Shown piece by piece: positions 50,370-62,268 of a stretch of 64,000 nt of DNA (position 1 is its first letter; each line of letters begins with the position of its first letter). The stretch covers positions 186,001-250,000 of the forward strand of contig WPIO01000014.1 of the NCBI GenBank assembly GCA_009760855.2, read 5' to 3'. This DNA comes from Cristatella mucedo. Lineage: Eukaryota; Bryozoa; Phylactolaemata; Cristatellidae. Under the pieces are notes generated by a model. It ran no database searches and was not told where the DNA came from. It worked only from the letters and a program-made list of their open reading frames with translations. Position numbers and translations under genes: made by a program.

Positions 50370-50512
50370 TTTCTATTGAGGCACAAGAGCATTAACGGCC
50401 ATCACCACAGCTTGCAGTGGCAAATAAAGGATCTTCCTCTGCAGGATTTGAACCCGCGACCTCGGTCGTGAAATACGAGAACCTTCCCTCCTGGGCTATC
50501 ACGGCTCCACTA
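50370..50512 (-). mobile_element. tRNA-derived SINE, family A
   Basis: The minus strand has GTGGAGCCGTGATAGCCCAG at its 5' end and an intact B box GGTTCAAATCC, then CTGCAGAGGAAGATCC and the CCACTGCAAGCTGTGGTGAT body. It ends in GCTCTTGTGCC, like the other family A copies. Confidence 0.8.
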
Positions 50513-50519
50513 GTACCAC

Positions 50520-51050
50520 AACAAGTACTAAGCAGCGCTTTAAACTTACGCTTCGTATGTGCAGTCTTACGTTAGGTCAGTGCTTGGCCGCAGCACGCTG
50601 GGGTCCGCACGCCTTGGGTGTGGCTTGGCTCGCCTTTGATGTATCGGGCTGCTTCCCGAAAGGAAGGGCGGTTTGGAACGCGGGCGCCGGTCGTGAGCCG
50701 TGGCACTGCGAGCTCAAATACATAATTGTTCTTCTCGACTCGGTGTTTCCATAGGGTCGCTCCCTTGCTGTCAGAGCGTCAAACCACGGTATGCTCGGCC
50801 CTTTGGCTATCACAGTCCCACTAATATTACAGCGAGTGCTAAACAGCACTTTTAGTTTACGGGTTTTTATGTTTGATAGCCGAGCGGTTGAAACGGCAAA
50901 CACACGTCGCAGAGGGGTTCTTACTGACCCACTGAAGAAGGCCCGTCGCTGGGTATAGACTAATGACGACATTGCACCCCATGCTAAGCACGTTTTGAGT
51001 AGCGTAACCGAGGAAAGCTGATGAACAATCACAGCGAAGATTTAGCAGAG
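50520..51050. other. Unrecognised intergenic DNA
   Basis: No gene or repeat recognised. Confidence 0.45.
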
Positions 51051-51060
51051 TACCCTAAGG

Positions 51061-51246
51061 CAGCGGTTCTCAATCTGTGGGTCGCGACCGCTTTGGGGGT
51101 TGAACGACCCTTTCGCAGGGTTCGCCTATAAGCATCGGAAAACACGCATTTCCACATTTTGCGCACCAACATTTTATGGTTGGTTTTACCACAACATGGG
51201 TAACTGTATTAAATAGTCGCGGCATTAGAAAGGTTGAGAACCACTG
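51061..51246. mobile_element. SPIN-like non-autonomous hAT element (MITE)
   Basis: The 186-bp element has terminal inverted repeats CAGCGGTTCTCAATCT and, inverted, CAGTGGTTCTCAACCT. It is flanked by an exact 8-bp target duplication CCCTAAGG (51053-51060 and 51247-51254), the hAT hallmark. Internal segments GTGGGTCGCGACC, TTTGGGGGTTGAACGACCC, CATCGGAAAACAC, TTTTATGGTTGG, CCACAACATGGGTAACTG and GTCGCGGCATTAG match, as I remember it, the SPIN hAT family known for horizontal transfer between animals. There is no coding capacity. Strand is arbitrary; 5'-to-3' by SPIN convention is +. Confidence 0.88.
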
Positions 51247-51254
51247 CCCTAAGG

Positions 51255-54250
51255 TAACTCCAAGAATTCAGGTAAAGGTCCACACTGCGCTTGGAGTCAC
51301 TGGATATCGCTCTCTAGCGGGGGGGTGAGGTTTCGTGTACCGGTCCTCAATAATCATTTTAACATCATTTCGGCACTAATTTAGGATCAAATAAATAAAA
51401 GCCAGTCACCTTAAGGGGCATGTCCGGAAATGGCAGAGGGGTTGAGAGTTATGCCCCACCCTATTGGATTTCTCCCTCACAGCACATTTATCGATATTTC
51501 TCAAATAGAAATAGAGAGGTGGAAATGCAAATTGGCACAAACAACAAGGGAAACATAGTTTACCTTTTTATATAGCCATACCTGACATTTTGACTTTTGA
51601 TAACCTGTCAAGGTCGCATCACTGGTTTTAAATGGCTTTTTGAGGAAAATCAACAGATTCAACGCCATGCATTGTATAAATATTCCAATTCCCTCAATAG
51701 ATGCGGGACACTTGTTTCTAAGTAACGCAGTATCTGAAAACATAAAAAATGCATTTGATATGTCAACTTTGCATGCATATGCAAAACTCAAGTTCAAGGA
51801 CTTTGGGGACTTATCCAGCTATACTTACGACAACGACCACCATGATGAGAACGGCGTCACTTAGAACCATTCAAGTCAAACTTATACTCCAATATTCGCG
51901 TCGCAGGGTTGCAAATTGACCATTTCGTAGAATTTCCTAGTTCCGAAGGAAAGTGTTAGGAAAATACTCTTGGAGACAAGTGATGATTTTAAGCATGCAA
52001 ACGATCAATAGAACGCCTTAGTCACTCGGCTTACCAAAATACAACTTGGAAGAAAATACCATTGAGAGTATACCTCAAGTTTCACATTGATCATATCATG
52101 ATTAGCCGACCTGTGATATTTGCACGACACCTCTGCAGCATTGCGAAAAACGAGTTGGAAGACAAAAAGCCATCTCCCGATCAAAGTAAGCCTATCTACT
52201 AATGATCAATACACGCGAGGCGGCTGGGATGCTGTGGGTGCATTAGCAATCATACATTCAAAATATCAAGTTGATCAGGTGACTATTATCAGAGCCATGA
52301 CAATAGCAAGATATACTGACTGGTAGTTCACTACGGCACTTACGGCTGGCAATAACGGGAAGGATATTTTTTCTGAGTGCTTTTTGACTTTCCTCAGTAT
52401 AATATAATTTGCACCATTAAGTGTCTTGGAACTCTTTCCTGCATTGATAATCTGAGTTGATGCATGTGCATCTATTCACAGTGGTCAGTTGGATTGATCG
52501 CCTATCTTTTGACGGACTCTCAAATGAATTTTCAATCCGGTTTTCAGAAGATGGAATCAACCATTAAATTAAATGCAAATAAAAATCGCAGTTAGTTTGT
52601 TAAGCTTTTGGCTGATTAAAACTATAACGCTTGTTTTAAAAAATTAGAGGCGTCCTAAATTCACCATTTCTCTTCGCTTTTGCAATGAATTAATGATATG
52701 TCAATTTGACTTGTATACCGGATTTTTATTCCGGAGCAGAAGAACCTATTATAAGATTAAGCTAGTCATCGTGGTGTATGACGACATTATGGGTCAGAGA
52801 TAAATGCACCTGAGCTCGTCACCTTTTGATCATCCTTTGCATGTTAGGTTGCATGATCTAGTTCAGTTTTATATAGCCTAAGATCCACTGCTATATTATT
52901 ATACCTGAGCTCAAATAAACGTTGAGCCGTCAAATAATTTAAGGAGAGTTGTATAACAATTGAAGACATTCAATTGAGTTCCAGTCCTTTATCCTGTCTT
53001 TAATTTTGTCAGTACCTCGCGATCAATAGTTACAACATGTCGCTGTGTTACCTAAGGCTGCTCATAGTGCGGTAAAAAAAATATATGCGCGAGTTCAGCT
53101 TAGACTTTACAATCCGATCGCGATAGATTTTTTGCGGTAGAAGTACAAGTCCTATGGAGCTACATTCATAAGATTAGATAAAAATATTCGGGAAAGATTT
53201 GTTGCTACGAAGGTTTCTGCAGCCTAAAATATTTCATTTGGTTAATCAAGTTCAATAACCCGCCTTATACCACCCTTATTATATGTATTAAACCACAGGC
53301 CGACGTGATTTGGTCCAATTTTTTCTCCACGTGTAGTCTTTCTTTCAAAAAACTAATTCGGCTTCGCAAAATTCAGCGTAAGTTTTCGGCTGGTGATAGT
53401 ATACTATGCCTGCTAGTTGAATCTTATGATACCTACAAAAAAATGAGTTCGTGGGTGCGAATATTTCTCTTGCCACTAAATACGTTATCAGAGCAGCAGC
53501 TCAAGCTCATTGGCTTAAATAATTATCTGTCTAAGTTCTTATAGAGCGGTACATTTTTTTAATTCAACCTTCCGCCAGTGAGCCTAATGACTGTCATAAC
53601 TCGCTACATGACTGCTGCTGCTCATTAAATTTCTGAAACCGGGAGCTGTCTCAAATTGAGCTTCACGATTTGTGCGATAAGCCTCTCGGAGGTTTGCTGG
53701 CGAAGTCCGGGAAGCCACTGCTGACAATTTTTAAACGAGCGGAAAAATTGATCACTTGAAAAAACCGACTACAGCCCGCTGCTGAGCCTTCGCTGGCTTG
53801 TTGACACGCAGCAAATTCATTGATAGGTGCTTCTTGGCTTTTAAAAGTGATTAAGGCCTGGTTCGGGTCTGGGAGCAAGTCGTTATTGATCCGACCTCCG
53901 CTATAGCTGTCAGAGTGAGCAGTCCCTAAATTATGATGATTGGTAAACGCATAATCATAATCGATGGCAGTAGAACCACTAGTTCTCCTTTGTCAGTTGT
54001 TTTATCTATTGCATACGTGGGCGTATTGTGATTAACGCGCCTCGTCAGCAGTGCTTCGAAGTGTTCCAAATTCCGCCAGAATTGGTTCATATCAGGTTTA
54101 AGTCTGCAGTGTGCACTGTGAATTTCAAGAGAGACTTAGTTCTACAGCCGCTGCATGTTTTCGTGTCGCAATCACTAAAAACTAGAAGCCGGTAATGTTT
54201 CTCAGGTTCTCGAGGTCAAGTGCTGAAATGATCTTCACTCCAAAGATGGC
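51255..54250. other. AT-rich unassigned region
   Basis: Short open frames (51640-51864, 52120-52326, 53305-53544 on +) match nothing known to me. No repeat family recognised. A G run lies at 51320-51326. Confidence 0.4.
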
Positions 54251-54254
54251 AGAA

Positions 54255-55170
54255 GATAACAATAACAACACGTTTATGTCGCCCCCAAAGAGAACCGATC
54301 TCTTTCCAAGGACATGGCACGTGCTAAAAAAGGAAGCATTTCAATTGGTTAGTAATAATACGGCCAATTTTACCACCCACGAGATCACAAACGACAATTC
54401 GTGTGGACCTCGCACAAATTTTTTAAATAAGCAGGTGGGTTTCATCCGTCTTTTGAAAGCCGTCGAATCAAGTAATGACGAGACGTCAGTAGTAAGTTCC
54501 AGCCTTTGGAAGCGGACAAGCTGAAGGCACGGTCTATGGGGATCTGAAATTCATTGATGGCACAACCGTACGAACAGAGTCAGAAGACCGGGTATGGCGG
54601 CAGGAGGGATGATAAGGAAGTATTTCATAGAGGTCAGAGGTCAGATGATACGGAAGTATTTCATAGAGATAGGCCAGAGAAAAGAGAGACGTGGAGAGAC
54701 TAGTGAAAGGCTCGATTGCGCTTAGCGACTAAATTGACATGACAGACAGAATGAATTGTGAACATGAGTGGATCTAAAATGGATCCCCGGGGCACTCCAA
54801 ACGTCAACGGCTCACTGGATGATCGTTTCCCATTGACACGTGGCCTCCCGTTGTAGCTCGCCAGCTAGGACCCTAAATCAATGCAGCACAATACCTGCAA
54901 TCCCTAGGCAAGACGACGGGTGCTCAAGAACGACTTGGTAAATTATTACATCAAAAGCTGTCAGGAGATCCAGAAGAGCTAGCAGAGAGACATGAGTCAC
55001 CATTCCTGAGAAGGTCATCATAAGCTCAAAAAAGTGCCAGCTCGGTAAAGTGATTTGTTCTAAAACCTGGCTGGAACTTACTGATAATTTTGACGTCTCG
55101 ATATAGAAGTTAACCATGCTACTCGCTCCAGTCTTTGATTGGAACTTGAAGACGTAGACCGGGTGACAGT
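54255..55170 (-). mobile_element. LINE copy, diverged relative of family 1
   Basis: The minus strand has RT pieces LLALLDLLTAFDVIIYQ and PLTFGVPRGSILDPLMFT, then a deletion to a C-terminal piece and a tail (AAAGAGATCGGTTCTCTTTG, GGGGCGACATAAACGTG). A 26-bp segment, GGAAGTATTTCATAGAG and neighbours, is duplicated at 54617-54670. Confidence 0.65.
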
Positions 55171-55199
55171 GTAATAAGTTTCCTTAGTCTTGCATCGAC

Positions 55200-55350
55200 T
55201 TCACAATAAGCTCAGGGGTAAGGTGCTCACCCTTCACGACCTTCACACTCACTGGTTCAAGTCCTGCAGTGGGAGATCCTTTATTGTCCACTGCAAGGGG
55301 TGATGATAACCGCTAAAGCTCTTCTGCCGTAGCATAAATTAGACTGTTGC
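55200..55350 (+). mobile_element. tRNA-derived SINE, family A
   Basis: It has an intact B box GGTTCAAGTCC (55255-55265), CTGCAGTGGGAGATCC, CCACTGCAAGGGGTGATGAT, and CTCTTCTGCCGTAGCATA at the end. The 5' head is shortened. Confidence 0.75.
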
Positions 55351-55354
55351 ATGT

Positions 55355-55920
55355 GCTTCACAATGAATGGCCTGACAATGACCTCTTTGAAAGATGCTGG
55401 AATAAAACCTGAGGCCGAAGGCAGATTTACTATGTTAGTAGTAATGCAGGGCAGCAGTAAATTTAGGCATCTCGGATGGAAAAAGTCTTCTTTGACTGGA
55501 AAAAAAGTTGCGAAATGAGGGCAGCAGGGGTAGGCTTCAAGGTAGTAGATATTGTGGTGAAGCAAAGGATGGAGGCTGAAGAATCCTCCAAGGTATCAAC
55601 TAGGGACGGACTATTTGAAATTCTCTATCTTACTGACTGGAATCTAGAATGCGAATGGATAGGTCAGCACAAGAACTGTTAGGTATGGTGTTGACTTACG
55701 TGCAATTAAGGCGGCAATTGAAGGTCGACAGCGTCACTCGTGGATTGCATTACATTCACGTAAAAGCAAGACATTCCAATCGATTGGCCGTCAGTACTGA
55801 CCTTTTGCACAGTGTCTCAATGTTGCGCTCGGTAGAACTAGCTAGTTTATTGTTCGCTCTAAACCATAGATAGGCCTCATGGACGAGAGCGTATATTGTT
55901 CCAAAACTCACACGGTTCCC
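55355..55920. other. Unrecognised intergenic DNA
   Basis: No family recognised. Part of 55350-55570 may be older LINE sequence. Confidence 0.35.
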
Positions 55921-55924
55921 AAGT

Positions 55925-56805
55925 GACATTTTACTAGACGACCGCATCAGCTCCACGGTCAAGTCTGCCTACTTTCAGCTACATGACATTGCTCAAATTC
56001 TGGCTTTTGTAGACTGAGATACCACACTTACATTTGTCCATGCATTTATGCAATCCGTCTCGGCTTATGTAAATCAGTGCTTGCTGGTCTACTGGCCTGT
56101 ACAATCAGGTGCTTTCAGCTGGTGCAAAACTCCACAGCTAGGCTTGTCTGTCGAGAACGTCGCAGAACTGTCAAATTGTCACGAACGTCCAAATTTATTA
56201 CTATTATAATTATTATAACGTCGCAGTTGTTACCACATCGTGCCAATTCTCGCCGATCTGCACTGGCTTCCAATCAAGCAGCGCATCGGCTTCAAGGTTC
56301 GGTCGCTCACTTTTAGGTCACTTCATTCTTTGGCTCCAGCTTACCTATCAGATCTACTCCCCCATCGGGCTAAGCATCGTACCACCAGCTTTTCGGAACC
56401 TGACCGTTTACCTATACCTCGTACAAGCCTCAAATCCTTTGGAGACCGTGCCTTTAGTTCGTATGCTCCTAAAGCCTGGAAACTCACAACCGACTCCTGA
56501 CTTGTCCGTATATAAAAAGAAACTAAAAGCGCATCCAATTACTATGGCATTTAATGGGTCCACGTGATTCGTCTTCTACTTCACTCACGCGTGCAGATAC
56601 TGGGCAGGCTGCTGCCACTAAAATGATTTGCATGCTGATGACGTGCATGTCACCTCTAACCATGTTATCCTTTTCATTAAGCATGCTACCGCCAACCATT
56701 CGATCTTGCTTGCTTTCCAAATGTTTTTTAAAGTACCTAGAAAAAGATTGTGTTCTCTGAGAGGGCTATATCATATTATTCTTATTATTATCATTATTAT
56801 TACAT
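55925..56805 (+). mobile_element. LINE family 1 copy, sense orientation
   Basis: The + strand reads SSTVKSAYFQLHDIAQI, LLACTIRCFQLVQNSTARLV, LADLHWLPIKQRIGFKV, LAPAYLSDLLPHRAKHRTT, then the 3'UTR and a (TTATTA) tail. One of the less decayed copies. A 51-bp insert interrupts it at 56166. Confidence 0.85.
56166..56216 (+). mobile_element. 51-bp micro-insertion with 10-bp target duplication
   Basis: The insert ends in TTATTACTATTATAATTATTAT, shown here in two parts (TTATTACTATT and ATAATTATTAT), and is flanked by AACGTCGCAG on both sides (56156-56165, 56217-56226). It looks like an extremely 5'-truncated retroposed tail. Confidence 0.75.
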
Positions 56806-56809
56806 TGAG

Positions 56810-58178
56810 CGGATGCAGGGGAAGCCAAGCTGCCATGAGCACACGCCGCCGGCAAGCGTCGTGCTGTAGCGTTCCGCTAGCTCGAGATGGTCAGATGGAG
56901 GATCAAACGAGAGCGGCGATGAAGATGGAAAAAGATCCAAATGTTTTCAGAAATGCAGAGCTTGGTAATAGTAAGAGCCACCAGCGTACAATTGCGAAAA
57001 ATATGTGATTAAGAGAGTGACATTCTGTGTGTCTATAACCATGCACAGGAGTCGCTAGAGAAAAGGAATGAGTCAACGAGCGAAATTCGGCACTCGTCTG
57101 TAGTTAGTCAGTTGGATTATCTAAATTAATGTTAAAATCATTCGGTACGAGAAACAGACTATCTTTGCAACTCGGAATCAGAATGAGATCGGCGAAATCT
57201 GAAGTAAATCTTGGTATTGTGGAGAGAGGTTGACGAATCACTCATACCACTGGCAACTTACGGCGCGAGAGACTCGATACAACAGATTCGCAGCATTGCT
57301 TCAAGGGGACTGCAAGCGGCTTGAAAGTCACTGAGCGCGAGAAAAAAATGGTGACTCCGCGCGAGTTTTAATTGACCTCGAAGCTCGAAGCATGAAAGAT
57401 AGAGAAACCTGTAGGGCTGGCATTGGATAGTGTCGGCCAGCTAGTCCATTTTAGCCTCGTCTTGGTCGCAGCACAAAGGTCAAGAGCGTCGACAAGAATC
57501 ATGTTACGAATCATTAGCGTCCTTTTGCATGTGGAGCGAGCATTAATTAATAGGCACATTTTACAGTTGGCCAACGAGGTTATAGCGAGCTGGATGGCTG
57601 TAACGTTAGAGTATCTGCTGCAGTACTAGACGGAGAGCGAGCTGTGGGGATTTAAACAGTGCAATTGGAAATACCGGAGATTTTTCAATTGCCGACTTCT
57701 CTTACTTTGTTTGAGCTTCCTGAGGGAGAACTCCGATTCGATATCCATAACAGAGTCATCGACATCTAGGAATGCAATGCGTTCGGACTTCAGGTTCCCA
57801 AAGACTTCACGCGTTGTGCTCTACTCAAATTAGTGAGCCTTACGCGGACATAACAATGCAGTAAAGTGGTATCCATAGAAGTGTAATAGTACAGGTGCCT
57901 TTTAACAGATATTGCAGTACGTTTAAGAGTTGCAGAGTAAGAGAATAGTGAGTGGCCAAGCTGTATTGACACTGATTCGAGAGGCTGCTAGCACCCAGCT
58001 GATGCATTTTACTACGCGTGTGAACAATTTACCACGATGGCAGCAAAGAAGTACTCCGTGAAAGCATCTGCTAAGATGTGCGAGGCCTAAAACGCATACT
58101 CCAGCATGCCTCTGGAGGATCAAGACAACTCTTCATTTCCTATGAGAACACTAAAAGAGAACTCTTAAAGGTAAGGTA
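56810..58178. other. Unrecognised intergenic DNA
   Basis: Short frames only, no recognised family. Confidence 0.45.
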
Positions 58179-58183
58179 AACAA

Positions 58184-58486
58184 TGTGAGACGCAGTGCTG
58201 CCGTGAAGCCATTCACCAGTCAACGGTAGAGAAAATTAGGAAGTTTATTACCGCAGCCGACAAACATAACGTGGACCGTATCCAAATACGGAAACACGGA
58301 CTAAAAACAAGTAACGAACGGGTCCAATACATAGTAGTCCTGAATGAATACTATTGGCTGAGGTACAGCCAATCAGCTGTAGTCTGCAGCTCCAAGAATA
58401 GCCGGTCTCCTGAGTCCGTCAGTGATGCACTGAAGGTCAAAGTGAAATCATCCAGCACCATGGCTGTGAAGCGGATTCAGCCAACA
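58184..58486 (-). repeat. 3' LTR of the Copia element
   Basis: It aligns end to end with the other LTR with about 25 substitutions and one small indel, counted by eye (roughly 8%). Confidence 0.92.
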
Positions 58487-58675
58487 CCTCCCCCGGCTGA
58501 GCAGCTACCGCCAGTCGCGAAATTAGGCGAAGTCCAACAGCAGTCGCACAAATCGTATGTTTGTGTTTTCCGAGAGGTTTCGTCAGGAAATCTACTGTTT
58601 TCCTCTGACCCTAGCGTTGTAGTATGTCCATAATGTAGGAGTCTGATTGAGAGTTAACATTTTGCAGGCTCGGTC

Positions 58676-59431
58676 TCAGGTTATCTGGATGCCGGGAATC
58701 CAGTGAGCTTCTCCTAGATCCTTTATAGCAAACGCCTCAGAGAGTAGCTGCTTGACAAAGGACAGACCTCTCCAAGGTATAACCTCTGGTAGTTCAACGT
58801 ATATATCTTCCTCAAAGTCACCAAGGAGAAAAGCCATCTTGACGTCCATTTGATGGATCTCTAGGTCCATCATAGCAGCAATTGATAAGACGGTTCTCAG
58901 AGAGTTGAACTTCATGACTGGTGCAAATGTCTCTGTGAAGTCAATTCCGTCTACCCGAGAATAGCCATTAGCATCCAAACGAGCATTAGGGCAGTTTACT
59001 GACACGTCTGCGTTTCTCTTCACTTTGAAGACACATTTGCAACCGATGACTTGCCTGCCCTCGGGTAATCTGATGACCTCATAAACATCATTACTGTATT
59101 CTTCGTCATGTAGCCTTGCAGGCCGTCGAGCTCGAGTTATCCGTCGAAGAGGTGCATCATCTAGCTCGGTGTGAGCGTATTGCAGCATAGGTTGAGCCGC
59201 AGATGCATTGTCAGTCGAAGCTTGGACTTGTTGCACAGATTCAGTTGGAGCTGTTTGTTCGAGGTGCTGCACAGCATCCTCGCCTGGCACTGTACAAACT
59301 CCGTCAGATTTGAAGGCGTGAGTTGCCGATACAGTTTTCCGTCTCATAGTAGCACCTAGCAGGTAGAAAAGTCTCCCTTGTCTTACGCCAGAAGAAGCCA
59401 CGTCCGTTAACCCAGGGTTGGTGAAAGACAC
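58676..59431 (-). pseudogene. Copia integrase-end/RT remnant
   Basis: A 251-codon minus-strand frame. It contains the RT entry region (CKCVFKVKRNAD, GIDFTETFAPVMKFNSLRTV, HQMDVKMAFLLGD), then jumps to AFAIKDLGEAHWIPGIQI. The YVDD active site between these motifs is deleted, and so is everything after. Confidence 0.85.
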
Positions 59432-59524
59432 GTGATCACTGTCAAACTCGAACTAATAGCCTCTTAGGACGCACTGGCTCAAAGAAAAAACGTTCTTGGC
59501 AAGTTTGGGTACGAGCAAAACATC

Positions 59525-60560
59525 TCAAAGTTCGGCTTCCCGCCATGCAGTACCTACATGCAGCTGAATACGCACCGCGCCCAGGCCGATCGCTTCAAGT
59601 ACTTCACCGTCACCCACCACGACACTGCGAGCAATTTTCTCGCAGTACGTTAAGAGCTCGGGCTCGTTGCACATATGCTGCGTGGCTCCAGAGTCTATAA
59701 GCCATTCCAGCTGCGATGGAAGCTGGCAGGCAGTCGAGTCGGCAGTGAAAACGAAAGAGTCCGTCGTCGCCTCCGATTTGGCCTTTTCGTCCCGTTTCCT
59801 TTTGTAGCCTTGTGGCCCACCACTAAGCAATAGTGGCACTTACCAGAAAGCTTGAGAGTGTGCTGCTTGCCGTGAGTGGTAGGCGAAGCCGCTTTGCTGG
59901 CTTTCCAGGCTTCATTCAAAGCCCAAGAGCCAGCCCTCTTATGCTCTCGTCAAGGGAAGGCCGATTTTGCCGCCTCATACGGTCATGCATCAGCCTGCTC
60001 AGGACAAAGTCAAGCGTAAAGTCACGCATGTCCCTTGCTTCAAGGGCCATTACCAGCGGCTGCCAAGACTCCGGTAGCCCATTAAGCATGCGTAGGACAA
60101 TCTGTTCCTCTGGGGTAGTGTCTCCTGAGGCTTGAAGCAAATTTGCTATTGCTTTAACCTCGCTTGCGTAATCTGTACATCGTCATCTTCTGCCATCCGG
60201 ATAGATGCCAGCTTCTGATGTAGGAGTAGCCTACTCATCAGCGTTCTGTAAGCGTATATGGCATCCAACTTCAGCCACGCCTTCAAAGCAGTTGCCATGG
60301 TTCCAATACCGGAACTCATAAGCACAGAATCCGAGACCACCATGACGAGCCCAGACAAAGTCTTCTCCGTGCGCCGGTCAAACTCTCGCTGTGCATTACT
60401 GTCCTCTTCGTCTTTCTTGCAACTCTTACCGGTATGTGATACAACATCCACGGGCCGTGTCTCGTCACCATTTACGACACCCCACAGCTCGTTAGCGATG
60501 AAGTAGAACTTCGCCCGGGTACTCTACAGTTGCCAATTCTCATCCGTAAACTTCTCCAAA
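59525..60560 (-). pseudogene. Copia gag and protease remnants
   Basis: The minus-strand gag has ENWQL near the start (followed by a stop), LKAWLKLDAIYAYRT, LRMLNGLPESW and a zinc knuckle CHYCLVVGHKATKG in which the last Cys is replaced by Gly. The protease then reads WLIDSGATQHMCN, the Copia aspartic protease signature. At least two frame changes separate the pieces. Confidence 0.85.
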
Positions 60561-60579
60561 CCAACGACGCATGTGAACT

Positions 60580-60593
60580 CTGGGCCCATAACC
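60580..60593 (-). other. Primer binding site, initiator-tRNA type
   Basis: GGTTATGGGCCCAG on the minus strand is complementary to CTGGGCCCATAACC, the anticodon arm of eukaryotic initiator tRNA-Met. Copia-type elements are known to prime on a half-molecule of this tRNA. Confidence 0.8.
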
Positions 60594-60897
60594 TGCGAGA
60601 TGCAGTGCTGCCGTGAAGTCATTCACCAGTCAATGGTCGAGAAAGTTACGGTAGTTAATTACCGCAGCCGACAAACATAACGTGGACCGTATCCAAATAC
60701 GGAAACACGGACTAAGAACAAGTAACAAACGGGTCAAATATATAGTAGTCCTGAATGAATATTATTGGCTGAGGTACAGCCAATTAGCTGTAGTCTGCAG
60801 CTCCAAAAATAGCCGATCTCCTGAGTCCGTCGGTGATGCACCGAAGGTCAAGGTGAAATAATCCGGCACTGTGGCTGTGAAGCAGAATCAGCCAACA
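60594..60897 (-). repeat. 5' LTR of the Copia element
   Basis: It starts TGTTGG and ends CA on the minus strand, immediately followed by the primer binding site. Confidence 0.92.
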
Positions 60898-61167
60898 AAC
60901 AATTACTTCTCCCTAGACGGAATTTGGTGCATAATACTACCAAATGTGAGGAATGTCATTTTTAATTTATTTAATTCTAAAAATTGTACAGACTGGCACA
61001 AGAAAGAAAAGAGAGCCATCCGGTTCGCTTGTGACGGTCTCAAGATTTGCCAAGTGCCTTTAAATATAAAGGCAATGGCTGGGAGGTCACTGGAGAGTTC
61101 AAAATGGCGCTATTCCTGAACGCTAATTCGGATTCGTGAAGTTTCGTTGTTTTCTATTATCTACGGC

Positions 61168-61260
61168 ACAGGTCGGTAAACTCCAGCCTTTAGGCCCGAT
61201 GCGGCCTAGCTAGTGCTCCAAATCCGACCCTAGCGGCCCCCTAGTTATTTACTGATGGAT
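61168..61260 (+). repeat. Possible hAT-type terminal fragment
   Basis: CAGGTCGGTAAACTCCAGCC, GGCCCGATGCGGCC and AAATCCGACCC resemble the 5' ends of Charlie-like hAT elements, from memory. No matching 3' end or target duplication was found. Confidence 0.35.
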
Positions 61261-62205
61261 CCATAGCCTCATGGAGTTGTCGCGGTTTTCTTTCCCTTCA
61301 GTGTACAGAGGTACTTTGACTAATGAGTATCCCAACCGACAAGTTTTTGAGGCACGAGCCGTCTCTCTGTTGCTTTTTGCTTTGAGTTGAGAGCTAACTG
61401 TTATTGTGCTTGATTTTGCTTCGCGCGTTTAGCAGTATGATTTTAGAACTGCGACTTTGCTTTGCGAACGGCCAGCGGCGGCAGCGAATAGCCGTGACGG
61501 ATTTGCACCAGAAAGTGCTAACAAGTGCAAATGGGTGTACCAGCAAGGTAAGTAAGAGGGTGGCGAGAGGAACAGCGTCTGATTGCTAAGGCCCGTACGG
61601 GAAGGGCAGCGGAAGATGTTAGGACTGCCGGGGCGTGACTCAAGCGCGGACTTGGTGGTTCCCCTCCACGACCGACTCGAACGAGCCTTCGGGGTTGAGA
61701 CCGACTACGGTAGTAACCGCTGAAGTAAGTACTTTACTTAGACAGTACCCTCGTCTTAGAGATCCTTGCGTAACTAAAGACAATTGATGTGTCCGCAAAA
61801 AGGCCCGGGCAGTAAACTGCGCTTCGGCAGTTCGTCCCTGGGCGCATAATTCCTTTGGAACGCCTCTGGTCGTACGTGTTAATTGTCTATAAGCTCTGTT
61901 GTACTGCATTTGCAAAAAATATTCGTTATTTATGAGCACATTTTTTAATTTAAAAGCTTCACATAAATCCGCGATGTTTTTTAATGGTCCGGAACGGATC
62001 AATGGCATTTTAATTCATTTCGATAGGGAGAATCTATTTGGCATAGAACTACTTTGAGTTACGAGCTCAGTCACTGGACGAATTGAACTCGTAAGTCAAG
62101 GTAGTACTACACTTCCGGTAGCACCGCAAGCTATGGCTCGTGGGGCTTCTCTTTACCACGGATCTCGGGTGCTTGTATGAAACAGAAGCGCCTGACTGGG
62201 GAGCG

Positions 62206-62268
62206 ATGATAGATATTATAGATTGATAGATATTAAAGATTGATAGATAGATAGATATAGATAAATAT
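62206..62268. repeat. (GATA)-like simple repeat
   Basis: Imperfect GATA/GATT tetranucleotides. Confidence 0.85.

Larger units (their letters stand above)
58184..60897 (-). mobile_element. Internally deleted Copia-type LTR retrotransposon
   Basis: The 2.7-kb element is complete at both ends: two LTRs of about 303 bp beginning TGTTGGCTGA, and a 5-bp target duplication AACAA (58179-58183, 60898-60902). A primer site GGTTATGGGCCCAG directly follows the 5' LTR, and a purine tract GGGGGAGG directly precedes the 3' LTR. The inside carries a Copia gag (about 59700-60560), a protease with DSGAT, and the N-terminal part of the RT. Integrase, the RT catalytic YVDD segment and RNase H are missing, against 4-5 kb in full elements. 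Stops and frame changes break it further. It is not autonomous. Confidence 0.92.

Noticed and set aside
50370-50512. Possible tRNA genes with intact B boxes (also at 9.4, 38.6, 46.6 and 55.2 kb)
   Set aside because: Heads are degenerate and are followed by shared non-tRNA bodies, so they are SINEs rather than functional tRNAs.
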